Shown here: positions 22,598 through 35,071 of the stretch, in pieces
Position numbering within the stretch: position 1 is the stretch's first letter
How the letters are laid out: each line of letters opens with the position of its first letter
From: Takakia lepidozioides
Taxonomy: Eukaryota > Streptophyta > Takakiopsida > Takakiales > Takakiaceae
Direction: 5' to 3'
DNA: 60,000 nucleotides
Assembly (NCBI GenBank): GCA_030704615.1
Contig: CM060732.1
Span: forward strand, 47,847,053 to 47,907,052
The notes under the pieces: model-generated
The model's input: the letters and a program-made list of their open reading frames with translations, nothing else
The model's database searches: none
Told to the model about the DNA's origin: nothing
Translations under genes and position numbers: made by a program

Positions 22598-24052
22598 CCA
22601 GTATTTTGTGGTCTTTGAATAATTCCGAGTCTTGGTTCCTTTTCCTGTAGACCGTGGTTTGCTGGTGGGGGCAATGGCAGACTTGGAGTTTTGTGTTCTA
22701 GGTGGAGGTCCAGCTGCATTATTTTTGTAGGATGTGCCTTCTCAGGAAATGTATCCACAGCAGTTAAAGAGATAGGACATTTCTCGCCCTTGAACGGTAT
22801 GTCAAATGACTTGGTATGGCCTGGACCGCATTTTTATATTTATGAGAGACCTTAGGGATCCTTGGTAGAAGCAACTCTGCGAAGTTCTTTGAGGGTAATC
22901 CTTAAATCAAGGCCGCATTAAACTCTGGCAGATCAGCTGCTGCGGCAATCGCCTCCAAATAAGGGTTCGTTATGGGCAAAAATTCAAGTTGCCTCAACCA
23001 CATTCTTGTTTGTTTTCCAAACATGACACTTAACTTTATATTATTGTGCACTGGGGTTGTGCTTGCATTGTACTATCACTAAGTTCTATTGCTCTCGGTT
23101 TCTGCAGCTTAGCAGAGTCGAGGCTTCTAAAAAGAACACGGCTGTTATTCAAAACCATGGGGAACTTTTTTAGAATGTCCATTGATCCTTTAGAGGTGCT
23201 ATGCAATCACCACAGGTCCCTGATGAACTGGTTCAAACATGCAATCTCACATGATTTGGATTTAGTGCACAGGATATCTAACTAGTAAGTCTGCAAACCT
23301 TCAAAGTTTCAGCGTGGTGGCTGCATATCATATATAAATGTGATGCAACAGTTTCAAGTTTCCCTCTCCCTCCCTCCCTCCCTCCCTCCCTCACTCCCAC
23401 CAGCAAGCAGAAAGAACCAGGGAGGGCTCCATTCTCCATTCACACCCCTTGGCTGGATTTGAGGATATCAGATTAAACAATTAGCAGCAGAAGCTGAATT
23501 TGAGGATTTCAGATTAAAGAATCAGCTTCAGATGATGGAATGGTGGGCTCTATAGCTTCTCTTTCAACAATTTTGACGTTGGCATTACATTTTGTGAGGG
23601 GGTTTGGGATGAAGTGGGGCATGGAACTCACACGGGCAGCAGCAGCAGCGTTATGTAATGGAAAAGGAGGAGGGAGGGAAGAAAAGGCCGGCAAGCAGCA
23701 CGTGTGAGGGAGAAACGGGTCGGCCCACTTTCCCGAGGCCGTCGTCGTCGTCGGCTCATTTCACTTGTGCAGCGCCGCACTGCATCCCCGACAACGCGGT
23801 GTATTTCCGCGCTAGAGCGGATGCAGAGGGGTACAGGGGGGGTGGGGAATTGGGGAGGAGGGAATGGTTGGTGTGGGGGGGGAGAGACGATGAATAGGTG
23901 CACTTGGGTTGTGGCGGGACTGTTGTGTTTGTGCTGCCATGGGGCTGCTGTGGCCGCCGTCTGCTGATGTGCGAGTTGTGCGAGACTTGAGAAGCAGGGG
24001 TGGACGGAGGAGGTTGTAGGAAGAGGAGGGAGCGTTGGTGGTTGGTGAATGC
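22598..24052. other. Intergenic region between plastid protein and kinase genes
   Basis: Contains the 3' UTR of the upstream gene, a pure CCCT microsatellite at about 23361-23391, and a GC-rich purine/pyrimidine-skewed stretch (23640-24050) that is probably the promoter and 5' UTR of the kinase gene. Long shadow ORFs on both strands in the GC-rich part look like low-complexity artefacts. Confidence 0.45.
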
Positions 24053-27000
24053 ATGAAGGGGGGCAAGATGTGCTCGTGTTGGGATGCCGTGGAGGGGGCG
24101 CTGGGCAACTGCTGGTCTAAATCTGGGAAACCCGACATCTCTCCCCCTTACAGTGTCAATAATTCTGGTATGCCTCTGCGTTCCTGCTCAAGTGGGCTTG
24201 CTTTTAGCTCCTCTGCCAGCTTGATGGGAACCCCACAGTTGTGGGTGGTCCTGTTTTTCAAGTTGTTATCTGCTGAAGTATGTGGCATCACTGTTGCCTT
24301 GTAAGAGGTTGTCTGATGTGCTCATACATGGCTGTGATAGCGAACTGGGTTATCTGGTTGTGCATCTAAACAGGACTGGGTTTTCTGCTTTTCAGTTCAA
24401 CCTTGTCATGCATTGCATGGTGGAACGATGTGCAGTCACTTACAACAAGCCTGTAGACCTTCCCATCATCTGATGATCATCTTAAGAAGATGTCTGGGAA
24501 AACCATGAAGGTTCTGGCAGCTTGTAATATTCTGTCGAGCTTAGGTAGCTCTTTTGTGTCAGGTTATCTCACGTCGGAAGATGTCTGTTTGTTGTCAACA
24601 TGCAAGCTTGTCTTTTCTCTATGAGGACTCTCTTTCCTTTTTGGGAAGCCCATGTAAGCGCGGAACCTACGGGAGAAATAGTGGGTTACTTCGCTCCCAC
24701 GATAGAAGTGACAGTAATCTGGACTTTGCTCCTCTTGTGGGGGTTGTTTTGAGCAGGTCACGATCAGGTACGTGTGGAGGTCAATGAGAATGGGGCCCCA
24801 ATTCCATTAAGTATACCCTCATCAGGTGAGGTTGGGACAGCCACTCCAAGAGCTTCCGAGGAGATAAGGCAGGGAGGGCACTTGCGGGTCTTTTCATTTC
24901 AAGACCTCAAAGCTGCCACACGCAACTTTCGTCCTGACAGTATGCTGGGGGAAGGGGGATTTGGAAGTGTTTACAAGGGTTGGATTGATGAGAATGGGAC
25001 TGCTGCTGCCAAGGCAGGCACAGGCATGACTGTTGCTGTCAAGCAGCTAAATCAGGAAGGATTGCAAGGTCACAAAGAATGGCTAGTAAGGCTCACACCT
25101 TTCCCAGATATTACACCACATCAAGGGCCGTTGAGGTTGTAAGATGCTGTAGCTGCATGACTGCATGCGGCCCCGGGTACTATGAGAATACCCTATCTTA
25201 ATGCCTCGATGCTACACAAGTGCAGTTTGTGCTTTGGCTGACGGACAACCAAGCTTCTAAGGAGCTTCAATCCCTTACTGCATCCTTCAGTGGTCCTTGC
25301 TGGAGACTTGTGCTTTGACTGAGGGATAACCAAGCTGGCAAAGGGTGTCTCCCCCTTTGTCCATCGTGTGAAGTGGGCACTGCTTCAATTGCCAAGCTGC
25401 CTGGAGCCACTAAACTTCATAGTCCAGGTGCAGGTAGACAAGAAATGATACGACCCAGGTAGGAAGTTCTGGTTAGTTATGTGGAGGAAATTGTGCTTAG
25501 ATGCATGTAACATTTATATGTGCGGTTGCAGGCAGAGGTGAACTTTCTTGGTCAGCTTCATCATGCCAATTTGGTCCGATTGATTGGCTATTGCACAGAG
25601 GATGATCAACGGCTGCTGGTTTATGAATTTATGCCTCGTGGAAGCTTGGAAAATCATCTTTTCCGAAGTAAGTGACGATACTCCTTACTCTGTTGGGTGG
25701 TTTGTTACCAAGTAAGTGATTAAGCTTTGTCTGTCACTGCAAGTGCCATCTGGCTCATGGTCGGTATCAGGAGACATTGCAGTGCCTACAATCAGGTTAA
25801 AGACACAGTTAGTCACACTATATGCATGTGCAATGGGGTTCAATGCCATATGTATTACAGACCAGAAAGTGCCCTCTGTGATTTCCTCAGGGTTGAGCAT
25901 TTGTGCCTGTCAATCACATTCAGTTTTAGTCTAAGAGAATTTGGAACTTAGTGTCCATATTTGTAGGAATATGGTTGAGTGTCATGGGAAAATGTGCTCT
26001 ATATGTACTAGAGAACGCCTGGCTCGCCTAGGACGGGCTTTCCTGGCATAGTCAGCCCTAGCTGACCTGTTCCCTGGCGTTAAGAGCTGGGGATCCTGAG
26101 TTCCCTGTAGTTCCCTTGAGTTCCCTAGCGTTGTCTCACGGGGCCACCGCTGATTCGTTATGCAGACTCGGCTGGGGATGCCGAATTGGCAGTGGCACTC
26201 CGCACCCTAATTGTGTGATATGATCGACCTCTAAAACGGCATAATCTGCCTCCGATGCTTTTTACGTTGTTACAGTTAGGCTTGGTTATAACTGATAATC
26301 CATGCGATTATTGACCTACTTATCCTTCTTTCACAAGATGCTCTAGGTGAAGTGGGTCCTTGGGATGCATAATTGTGACACTCTCAATCGTTCTAACACG
26401 CTGTTGTGACAACGTGATAGTATGCCGTAACTGTCCATAAGCACAATAGCTCTGCTGCATGGACCTGTAAGTTATGGTTTGCTGCAGGACCCTACTAGCA
26501 CTATGGATTCTGTAATATATTTGACAGATGTGAAGCCACGGAAAGCTTTGGTGGGTAATGTACATACTTTGGCTTAGCACCTGTTTTGCTTGGGTATAAT
26601 GCAGAAGGCGCTATGCCTCTACCTTGGTCAACGCGAATGAAGATTGCTTTGGGAGCCGCAAAGGGACTTGCTTTTCTGCATGAAGCAGTGAGGCCTGTTA
26701 TTTATAGAGATTTCAAGACATCCAACATTTTACTGGATTCTGTGTGTACTTATTCACCCTCCCTGTGATTTGAGACTGGGAATCTGAACAAGAGCATGGG
26801 GGGGTTATTGTTTATGTCGATGACTGTACATTGTTCGCCACGAAGACAAAACATGCATTGTGTTAATGAGTTTGGTTGGTGACATCCAGGACTCTCTGAG
26901 CTGTAAACCATGCGTAGAAGATGATTCATGCAACAAGGAATTTTCTGATAGGTGAGGAGAAAGGGCTAAATTTGTCAGTGTAGGCAGCTGAGTCATGATC

Positions 27001-28329
27001 GGACATTCACTAATGGCAGGACTACACAGCAAAGTTATCGGACTTCGGGCTAGCCAAGGATGGACCTGAAGGAGACAAGACCCATGTCTCAACTCGTGTA
27101 ATGGGAACTTATGGCTATGCAGCACCAGAATATGTGATGACTGGTGAGTCCCATCCTGTAGTGTTGAGCTTCTCAGTGTTGTGTCTGACTTGCAGAAAAG
27201 ATGAGGAAACTGCTTGATTAAGTCAGCCCAGCACCATGCTGCAAGGAATGGATGAAGGATGTCCATGTCTTTTGTATATGTTAGTTGGAATGTTTGGGGA
27301 AGGCATCTTTTCCATGTTGGGTGAGTTATGGTGCATTATAGTGGGGCTTCCAAGATCAGTCCAGTCAACATGGCGAATTGGTGACTAGCAGGAGAAAAGC
27401 CGGCAGTGAAGTGTCTGGATGTAATGATAGGTCAAATGCCTTCGGTGGTATGTGACAGCAGGGACGTCTCTAGCTGTTCAGATGTCTGAAGTATGTGACA
27501 AGATTTCCACAACTCTACATGTCTGCCTTGGTCTGTGTGAAGCTTCATTAGACTTTTTCGGGAGAAGCGTCAGAAGCCCTGCTGCTGATTGCACCTTTGG
27601 TTATATGGTATGTCGATACATGGTCTGTTGACTAAACATGTGGGCGCTTCACAGCTGGCTTAGTTTAGTCTTCTGGCCACCACAATTGGCCACCATCTTA
27701 TTAGTTGCTGGAGCTCCACAGTCTGCTCCATCCAGCATTAGGTGCATATCATTGCATGTAATTGAGTCATTCTTTGCTAAATGGATTGGACCGTATGACA
27801 TGAGGGCACAGGGCATTTGACATCAAGAAGCGATGTTTATAGCTTCGGAGTGGTGCTGTTAGAGATGCTCACAGGCCGGCGGTCCATGGATAAAAACAGG
27901 CCAAGTGGGGAACAAAACCTTGTAGAGTGGGCTCGACCATATCTCAATGACAGACGGAAGCTGCTCCGACTTATTGATCCTCGCCTGGAGGGTCACTACT
28001 CCGTCAAGGGTGCCCAAAAAGCAGCCATACTGTCGCATCACTGCCTCAGCCGTGACCCCAAGTCAAGACCCCTCATGGGTGATGTGGTGGACACATTAAG
28101 ACCTCTGCAAGATTTAAAAGACATGGCCAGTAGTTCACATCAGTACCCAAGTGGATCTTCTGTGGATCGTCACCGATCTGGGAGCAATTCAAGTGCTAAT
28201 GGATCAAGCCATCACCAGTACAGCCATCACAATAACTACCCATCCCCCCGAAATGGACCTGTTCGAGGCAGCAATGGTCTACCCAATCACCAGCAGTCTC
28301 CCAGGCAGTACAACGGTAGAGCAGCATAG
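24053..28329 (+). CDS. Receptor-like cytoplasmic kinase, RLCK-VII (PBL) type
   Basis: Six exons: 24053-24167, 24757-25085, 25532-25667, 26605-26741, 27020-27143, 27812-28329; all GT-AG, 1,359 nt, 452 aa. The Ser/Thr kinase domain spans about residues 97-365. It has the glycine loop GEGGFGSV (103-110), Lys134, alphaC Glu150, catalytic YRDFKTSN (Asp229, Asn234), DFG Asp247 and the APE motif. The wording [15 protein letters not shown] and [14 protein letters not shown] is characteristic of RLCK-VII/PBL kinases, which relay signals from pattern or hormone receptors at the plasma membrane. The C-terminal ~85 residues are rich in Ser, His, Asn and Gln. The start is uncertain: ATG at 24053 or 24068. 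Neither gives the usual Met-Gly myristoylation start, but the N-terminus has CSC cysteines that could be palmitoylated. A short out-of-frame upstream ATG lies at 24049. Confidence 0.9.
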
Positions 28330-29225
28330 AGGCAGACCTCATGTCTATGTTGTATCGTCCTGTTTGTCTTATGGGTTTGTATTTTACTTGACTATCTGAA
28401 TTCTAAATTCCTTTCTCTCACTGTTTGTGGGTCGGTGCAAGAGGTATGCACAACTGGCTGAAGTGCTAAGCTGTCTCATTAGTACCAGGTTCCTTAGAAA
28501 TCTGTAAAGTTGGTGCCATGTGAATTGCAAGCCAAGTCTCTGGCATATATTATACAGGCTAACTTCCAGCTCTGGAGACAATGCTTGCTTACGGGACGAG
28601 AATAGGATGATGATTGAAGAGATGAGGTGTGTTGAGCGACCTGGTTGCTAATCAGTTCGGTGAGGTTCTATTTTTGCTATTGTAAGTTTCCAGTTTGGGA
28701 ATGCAGTCCAGTCGAATTTCAGCACCGCATTGAAGTGGCTTCTATTTGGCTGTTAGATTCCATCTTCTGGGGTATGCTCTAGCTAGCAGTGTTTATGAGG
28801 AAGTTGTCCGCATTGTGACTCGGGACTCATTTTTCTGTGCAGTGCACCTTGTTGACATTGCCTTAATGAAGTATCAGTCAAAATACGAAGCTCGGAAAAT
28901 GATGGCTGCGACTACCACTTTTGTTTCATTGTCAACCAAAAGATGATGCATTTCAGATGCCATACGACTCTAACCCACCAATCTCATTCATTTTCTCATT
29001 CATGTCCATTTTGACATGGTAGCACCCATGCACCATATCCTGCAGATCCATGGCAATGGCTCGTTAACGCCAAACTTCAGTCCAAACACACTCACCAGTT
29101 GGTTGAAAGTGGATAGCAAAAGTAGAAAGAAATTGGAAGTGGTCTCTCAGTGGAAAGCGGCCCTAAAAGAAGCCATACAAAAAACTGATGGAATTGTATC
29201 ATGTTCAAAGAAAAGAAAAGCTTGT
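28330..29225. other. 3' flank of the kinase gene, no further gene seen
   Basis: About 0.9 kb between the converging kinase gene and F-box remnant. It probably includes both 3' UTRs. Small ORFs such as 28746-28946 show no recognisable family. Confidence 0.4.
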
Positions 29226-30340
29226 CTAGACTTTTGCACCTAAGCTAAAACCGCCAACCAATAAGCCCCCCAGGTTAATGATATATCTACTTTCCATATC
29301 AGTACTCTTGCAGCATTCCTCGGTCATGGTTGGTAAACCAGGTGGTTCACAGTATCCAGGGGATGTCCATGTGTGTTGCTTCATGTCATACATCACAACT
29401 TCTGGATTGGGTATATTGCCAGTCCACATGATTATGAGATTGTCATGGCTCACCACGTCAAAATAGTAGTGCATGGTGGCTATTCTTGCGATCTCCATGG
29501 TTGCAATCTCCAACCACTCTGCAGTCTTCCTAGAAACTTGGAACTCCCATATTTCTAAGAGTGGATCATCTCGATGGTGAAGAAGCCCAACTAGCAATAG
29601 GCGCCCCTCACTCTCTCTACAAGCCTTGGCAACACAACAACCAGGCATATGTATAGCAACTTGAGGCATTTGTGTAGCTACTTGAGTCCACACCCCGGCA
29701 CCCATCTCATAAGCCATCAAAACTCCATAAAACAGAGCGAAGAGAGTAGGGCCACATATCACACTTCCCTCACAAGACCACCACCGTTCACTTGCCGGCA
29801 TCTTCGCCATACATGTGTGTTCTCCCATGTAACACAGTGCCGTCCGTGCGATACTCGTGTGACATCACAATGATCTTGTAGGTCTTGCTGCGTCTATCCA
29901 CAATCAAGTGCACCTTGTCCACATCCCCAGTGTCTTAGAGGCAGGGCAGGCAATTGTCTGGAGCTGTTCAAGAGAGGATTGAACACAATCCATGATAAGT
30001 CAGCATCGCCCTTGTACATTTTGCAAAGAAATAAGCCTCCATCTGCAGCACAAACATACTGTGTACGAAAATTGTCCTTGGGGAGTTTGAGGCCGATTTT
30101 GTGCCAGCGTCGAGTTGGGGGGTATACAACATACAAACATGTGGGCATCTGCCGAAAGACAAGAGATAGGAGTCTTGGTGAAGAGGGAGGTGCTGACAGA
30201 CTTGTTGGAAACTAGCAGTCGATGGGAGGGAATTCCACAACTTGCAAATCGATTGAAAGCGGGACAAGACTTCGATCTGGCAAAAAGGCCAACACTACCA
30301 TCACTAACTCGAATGGAAGCCTGCTCCAAATCTCCTCCAT
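29226..30340 (-). pseudogene. F-box/kelch-repeat protein gene, frameshifted
   Basis: Reads 30340 to 29226. It begins MEEIWSRLPFELVMVVLAFL, a clear F-box, and continues through CKLWNSLPSTASFQQ into kelch-type sequence such as PTCLYVVYPPTRRWHKIG and a final open block 29828-29226. The coding sense jumps between frames at least four times: near 30270 (one extra C in a CCC run within the F-box), near 30140, near 29930 and near 29790. Intact homologues would be SCF ubiquitin-ligase substrate adaptors of about 370 residues. No splice sites explain the jumps, so I call it a pseudogene. Clustered sequencing indels are the main alternative. Confidence 0.75.
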
Positions 30341-32290
30341 ATTGCGGAGGCTACAAAACCTCTCCAATTGTGTTCTTGTGATCCAAACACGGAGCGTGGG
30401 GGAAAGAGAAGAAGGGGAAGAAAGACGACTTTGAGAAAAACCATGAGTCCGACTTGCTGTCAAAAGCCTCGCTCTTGCTTTTGCTATTCTGGTACTTGAA
30501 CCTTCTTTCCCTTGTACTATTTCCAGCCTTGCTTTGTATGTTTTCTATTTTTGTGGTTTGTACACAGAAACCCTGAAACTGTGTGCGTGAAATCGGGAGG
30601 GAGATGGAAGCAACTACTGCAACCACAGTCTGTGTCCCAGTCTCCTCTCACATACACACCCACACAACGCCCTCTCTCCTCTGGTCTCTCTCTCACACTC
30701 TAACCAGCTTGTTGTTAGTTGTGTCGTGCACTCTATGATACCTTGGCGCTTTCGAGTACCCATACTCATCGATCTGGGGTGACAGGGAATGCTTGCAGTT
30801 GCTCGTCAAACACTCAAATGCTAGTGGCTGCGTCCGCATGGTGAATACATTCTAAGTGCTGCTTTCCAAAGTCTATTCACCCGCCATACAATCCAGTGTC
30901 TTCTCCAACCTCAACCCAGTTTCCCTAATGATGTGTTAATTTTCCCGAGCTGAGGGTTTCACTTTGTTAGATTAAAGGAAAAAGACATCTCTTTTAGTAC
31001 ACACACTTATACTATGCACATATTTGACCTCTCTCAGTCTAGCTTGTCTCGCCTGCTCGTGCCTATTTTAGTTTGTGGGGATTACTAATCAGACAACACA
31101 AAGAGGCGAGGGAAAAAGTTATTCAAATCCATAAAAGATCATTTAGAGTTAACTCTTTCAATGGGACGTGTGACATCTGTCGCTAGCAGATCCGTTTTTA
31201 TATGGCCTAGATGCTTATCCGGTCATACGATTTTGAGGATTATGAATGTTACAGAGATTGGGAGTAACTTCAAATCTTGCACAGTGGGCCCGCTACAACG
31301 CACCACCTTTCTAATGTAAGTGCAAGGGGCTTGGAAAGATAGCTGCTCGATAGCTGTACCTTAAGTGTGAATCGTAAGCATCTGCCATATCTAATCTTTT
31401 GCAATACAAGACTTAAACTAGACAGCAGAACACGAGCTTGAGAAGAACAAGACTATATCGGCTAACTCTCTCTCACACTGTGAAGAAAGCACTATGGAAG
31501 GACAAGGACTGCAGGAACAGTTGAGCGCTGAATTGAACATGAAATAGGGAGAAACTGAGTCATAGATATACCGTGAGCAGTACCTAAGTCAGTGGAGAGA
31601 ACTACGGAGAAACTATAGCGTTTAAATGGTGGAACTCCTAAAATTATCTATGCCTTCACCGAACAGATCTAAGTCTGCTCTTATCTAAGTCTGATCTTAT
31701 CTACGAGGTATCTACGTTGACCGCAACTACCAGCCGAGCTCAACTCCGGCTGTTAATGCCAACAATCTTCGTGCCGCTCCTCGTCTTCTTTGCTCATGAG
31801 CTTCTATTTGCATAAAGTAACAGCAGTTGATGGATGGGTTCCTTGAAATATATTCAGAATTCCTGGCATCTATCTTTCCTATATTTGATTTTGACATTTC
31901 TTGTTCTGATTCTCAAAGACTTTTCAATCGCTTCAATCGGATCAAAGTGCTGAACTAAGGGTATCCGTCTTCACTGTCACGGTCACTACTTGCATTCGGA
32001 ATGCATCATGTGGAAGCCCCCCTAATTTTTTTTAAACTTAGGAATTTCACATCAACCTTAGAGTCAAAGAGAAACAAAAGGAGAATGTTCATCATAGAGG
32101 GTTTAATTTTGTTTCCCTCGAGTTTTGAGAAAACAATGGTTGTAAAAAAGTGGATGAAAGCCCCGGATTGGATTAAAAGGGCAAGGAAAATTAACGTTGC
32201 ATATGTTTTTTGGTTCTTATTTGCAGTAGTCAACTAGTGGAAAATAGTGTGTCCAAGTACTGCATATTATGTGCCTCTCAGATGTCAGAA
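30341..32290. other. Intergenic, nothing recognised
   Basis: About 1.95 kb of moderately AT-rich DNA. It contains no conserved ORF, no strong repeat and no RNA gene that I can see. Confidence 0.4.
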
Positions 32291-33236
32291 GAATTTGGTT
32301 TCTCTTTTCTTAAAGTCTGGCTGATTGGAGAACCTCTTCAATGAGGATTTTGGGGCGAAGGGGAATCGTCCGTTTTTGGACTCTTTGTACGCTGCAGGCA
32401 TGAAGCTGGTTGGAGCCATGGTGAGTGCTCAGCGATATGTGGGCACCCGAGAAAATCCACGCTCAACTGATGAATTTAGGATGTCCCCAGCTCCTGACGT
32501 GGAGACTGGAGACATCAGCTAAGTATGCTCTTGCGCCCTTGGATCTCTCCATCTTTTCCCCCTCTCCGGTGAGCTCTGCTTATCCCACTCGCCCTCTTTT
32601 CATTCATGCATCATGTCCTACTCCCGAACGATGTTGGGTGCTGACAATTAAAAATGTGGAAGGTTGTCTAATCAGGCACCTACCAGCTGCTGTCCTTCGA
32701 TTCCTGGTGGATTTTGGTCCCAGAGCGCACCTCGGTTCCGTTCAAGTTGGTTTCGTTGAAACATACAGCCTTTTCACACCTCCCCACTGGGTTCGGATGG
32801 TCCCCCTTATGACAAAAGAATGAAGCTTCACTAGATGTTCTCTCAGCAATCAAATTGTGGAGTTTATTAGATCGGAAGCTTTGATGTCCAAACGTAGGCA
32901 AATTAAAAAACATTGGGCTTCTTTCCTCTCGCACAATGCCATTATATTCCTTCATGAGCATAACTTGAACGATATTAACATTATGTCTATTGGTCCTTCG
33001 ATTTGGCCGCCTCCACCAGCTTGGTGGAACCCCACAGTGGTAGACACTCGTAGGGGCACAACTATTCTCGTTTCTCCATCTTTACTATGTTCTTTCAGAG
33101 ATATTCAAACAAGTTGGGTTGTAAGCAAGAGTGCGGTGCGCTGTCACAACTTCATCCTCTTGTTTTGGGGCATGTGCTCTTCTTAATACTTATGCTCTTA
33201 ATTCGAGCCTGGAAGAATAGCTCTTTGGTTGCTCAT
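32290..33236 (+). pseudogene. Probable LINE remnant with endonuclease-like end
   Basis: Two overlapping plus-strand open stretches, 32425-32823 and 32857-33186. The second includes NAIIFLHEHNLND followed by a Trp/Pro-rich stretch and RRGTTILVSPSLL. This resembles the exonuclease-endonuclease-phosphatase fold of plant LINEs (an LQEH block followed by RGTAILVSP). The first stretch might be the ORF1-like part. It is cut at 33236/33237 by an LTR fragment. No start, RT or tail is attached, so function is excluded. Confidence 0.4.
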
Positions 33237-34007
33237 CATACTAAGTTCCAATTAATCATGCATTCATTCCACAGCTTCTCTCGTGTCTCTCTACACAGTA
33301 TGTTTGTATCGATTCAATATCGGATTAAGATTAATCATGTATCATGCGCCATGGTGTCTCTATTCTACCCTACTGTATAATTTTACAGCTTGCATGAACT
33401 AAGCCTCATTCAAGTCATCATCTCCTCTTCACTGTTTCCGCTCTCCGTTACGTCTCTTCCTCTCCTGAACAAGTCGCCCTCTTCAAGAAGTGATCCCCTT
33501 CCTGTTGCCGCTCTGCCTAATCTACCCGCAAGCTGTTCTAACCACCTAACTAACTAACCGTCACCCCTGAAGTAACACGTTCCCTCTGCAGATGTCGTTC
33601 TCACACAGTCGTTCCCTGTCAATGATAACTGTTCCCCATGTACTGTGACAGGTTGTGTCAAGCTGTGCCGAGCTGTGACTAGCTGTGTAAAGCTGTGTCG
33701 GGCTGTGACTGGCTGTGCGAAGTTGTGTCGGGCTGTGTGAAGCTGTGTCGGGCTGTGTCAGACTGTGTCTGGCTGTGATAGACTGTGACGGCTGTGTAAA
33801 GCTGTGTCGGGCTGTGACTGGCTGTGCGAAGCTGTGTCGGGCTGTGTAAAGTTGTGTCTGGCTGTGATAGATTGTGACGAGCTGTCTCACCCCCCTAAAA
33901 CCTGCTCCTGCCACCCCTAAGGCTCCTGTTGGTCTCAGTCTGCGCAAAAAGTAAGGGTACCTCACAGAACCCGTAAAAGCGTCTTAGTCCCAAGCAGCCC
34001 TCTAACA
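33237..34007 (-). mobile_element. Truncated LTR, reverse orientation
   Basis: Reverse-strand copy of the LTR family described at 34138. Its 5' end (TGTTAGAGGGCTGC read on the minus strand) is at 34007. Similarity stops at about 33237 after ATTGGAACTTAGTA, so the last ~250 bp of the LTR are missing. It lies head to head with the 34138 LTR, 130 bp apart, giving inverted arms of about 0.77 kb. Confidence 0.8.
33645..33887 (-). repeat. 10-bp minisatellite in the reverse LTR
   Basis: About 24 units of a 10-bp motif, GTCGGGCTGT/GACTGGCTGT on the plus strand (ACAGCCCGAC on the minus strand). It corresponds to the array in the forward LTRs. Confidence 0.85.
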
Positions 34008-34132
34008 ACCGGCATGACATGTCAGCATGCATATCAGCCCAAACTCATTACTCCATGAGCCTTCCACTGCCGGAGTGTGCCTATTCAAGCCACATCTTCG
34101 AAACGCAGAGATGGAACGGGGTTTTGAAACCA

Positions 34133-34137
34133 GCATT
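34133..34137. other. Target-site duplication GCATT, left
   Basis: GCATT immediately before the 5' LTR; the identical GCATT follows the 3' LTR at 46966-46970. The 5-bp length fits LTR-retrotransposon integrase. It ties the two distant LTRs to a single insertion event. Confidence 0.85.
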
Positions 34138-35071
34138 TGTTAGAGGGCTGCTTGGGACTTAGAGGCTTTTACGGGTTCTGTGGGGTACCCTTAATTTTTG
34201 CGCAGACTGAGACCAATAGGAGCCTTACGGGTGGCAGACGCAGGCTTTAGGGGGGTTAGACAGCTCGTCACAGTCTATCACAGCCAGACACAGCTTTACA
34301 CAGCCCGACACAGCTTCGCACAGCCAGTCACAGCCCGACACAACTTTACACAGCCCGTCACAGTCTATCACAGCCAGACACAGCCCGACACAGCTTCGCA
34401 CAGCCAGTCATAGCCCGACACAGCTTTACACAGCCCGTCACAGTCTATCACAGCCAGACACAGCCGGACACAGCTTTACACAGCCAGTCACAGCTCGGCA
34501 CAGCTTGACACAACCTGTCACAGTACATGGGGAACAGTTATCATTGACAGGGAACGACTGTGTAGGATCGACATCTGCAGAGGGAACGTGTTACTTCAGG
34601 GGTGACGGTTAGTTAGTTAGATGGTTAGAACAGCTTGCAGGTAGATTAGGCAAAGCGGCAACAGGAAGGGGATCACTTCTTGAGGGGGGGCGATTTGTTC
34701 AGGGGAAGAGGAGACGTAACGGAGAGCGGAAACAGTGAAGAGGAGATGATGACTTGATTGAGGCTTAATTCATGCAAGCTGTAAAATTATATAGTAGGGT
34801 AGATTAGAGACACCATGGCATAGACATGATACATGATTAATCTTAATCCGATACTGAATCGATACAAACATACTGTGTAGAGAGACACGAGAGAAGCTGT
34901 GGAATGAATGCATGATTAATTGGAACTTAGTAGATACTGAAGCAATCTGATGCTTCAGTATACACGGTAAGGTAAATTGATAGGGCTGAGTGCTTAGAGA
35001 TATCCAACTCTTCTATCTTGGAGTTTCCACCTCGGATAGCAAAGGGATGGGTGAGTAAAAGCCGCTCGACA
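34138..35071 (+). repeat. 5' LTR
   Basis: 934 bp, starting TGTTAGAGGG and ending GCTCGACA (TG...CA). It contains the 10-bp minisatellite. It lacks an ~80-bp stretch near 34976 that is present in the 3' LTR and the solo LTR. Confidence 0.85.
34261..34523 (+). repeat. 10-bp minisatellite in the 5' LTR
   Basis: About 26 consecutive units of exactly 10 bp with a fixed ACAG...C core and a variable middle (ACAGCCCGAC, ACAGCTTTAC, ACAGTCTATC, ACAGCTTCGC). The phase does not slip over 260 bp. It translates as a 10-residue repeat with a continuous open frame, which explains spurious ORFs here. Confidence 0.9.

Noticed and set aside
23628-24138. Proline-rich proteins on both strands
   Set aside because: Low-complexity G/C-skewed promoter sequence of the kinase gene; no conserved motif.
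33561-33965. A repeat protein rich in TASHSPTQ-type units
   Set aside because: It is the translation of the 10-bp minisatellite in an LTR; every frame tends to be open.
34261-34523. CRISPR array or telomeric repeat
   Set aside because: Units are 10 bp with no spacers, lie within LTRs of a plant retroelement and do not match telomere sequence.
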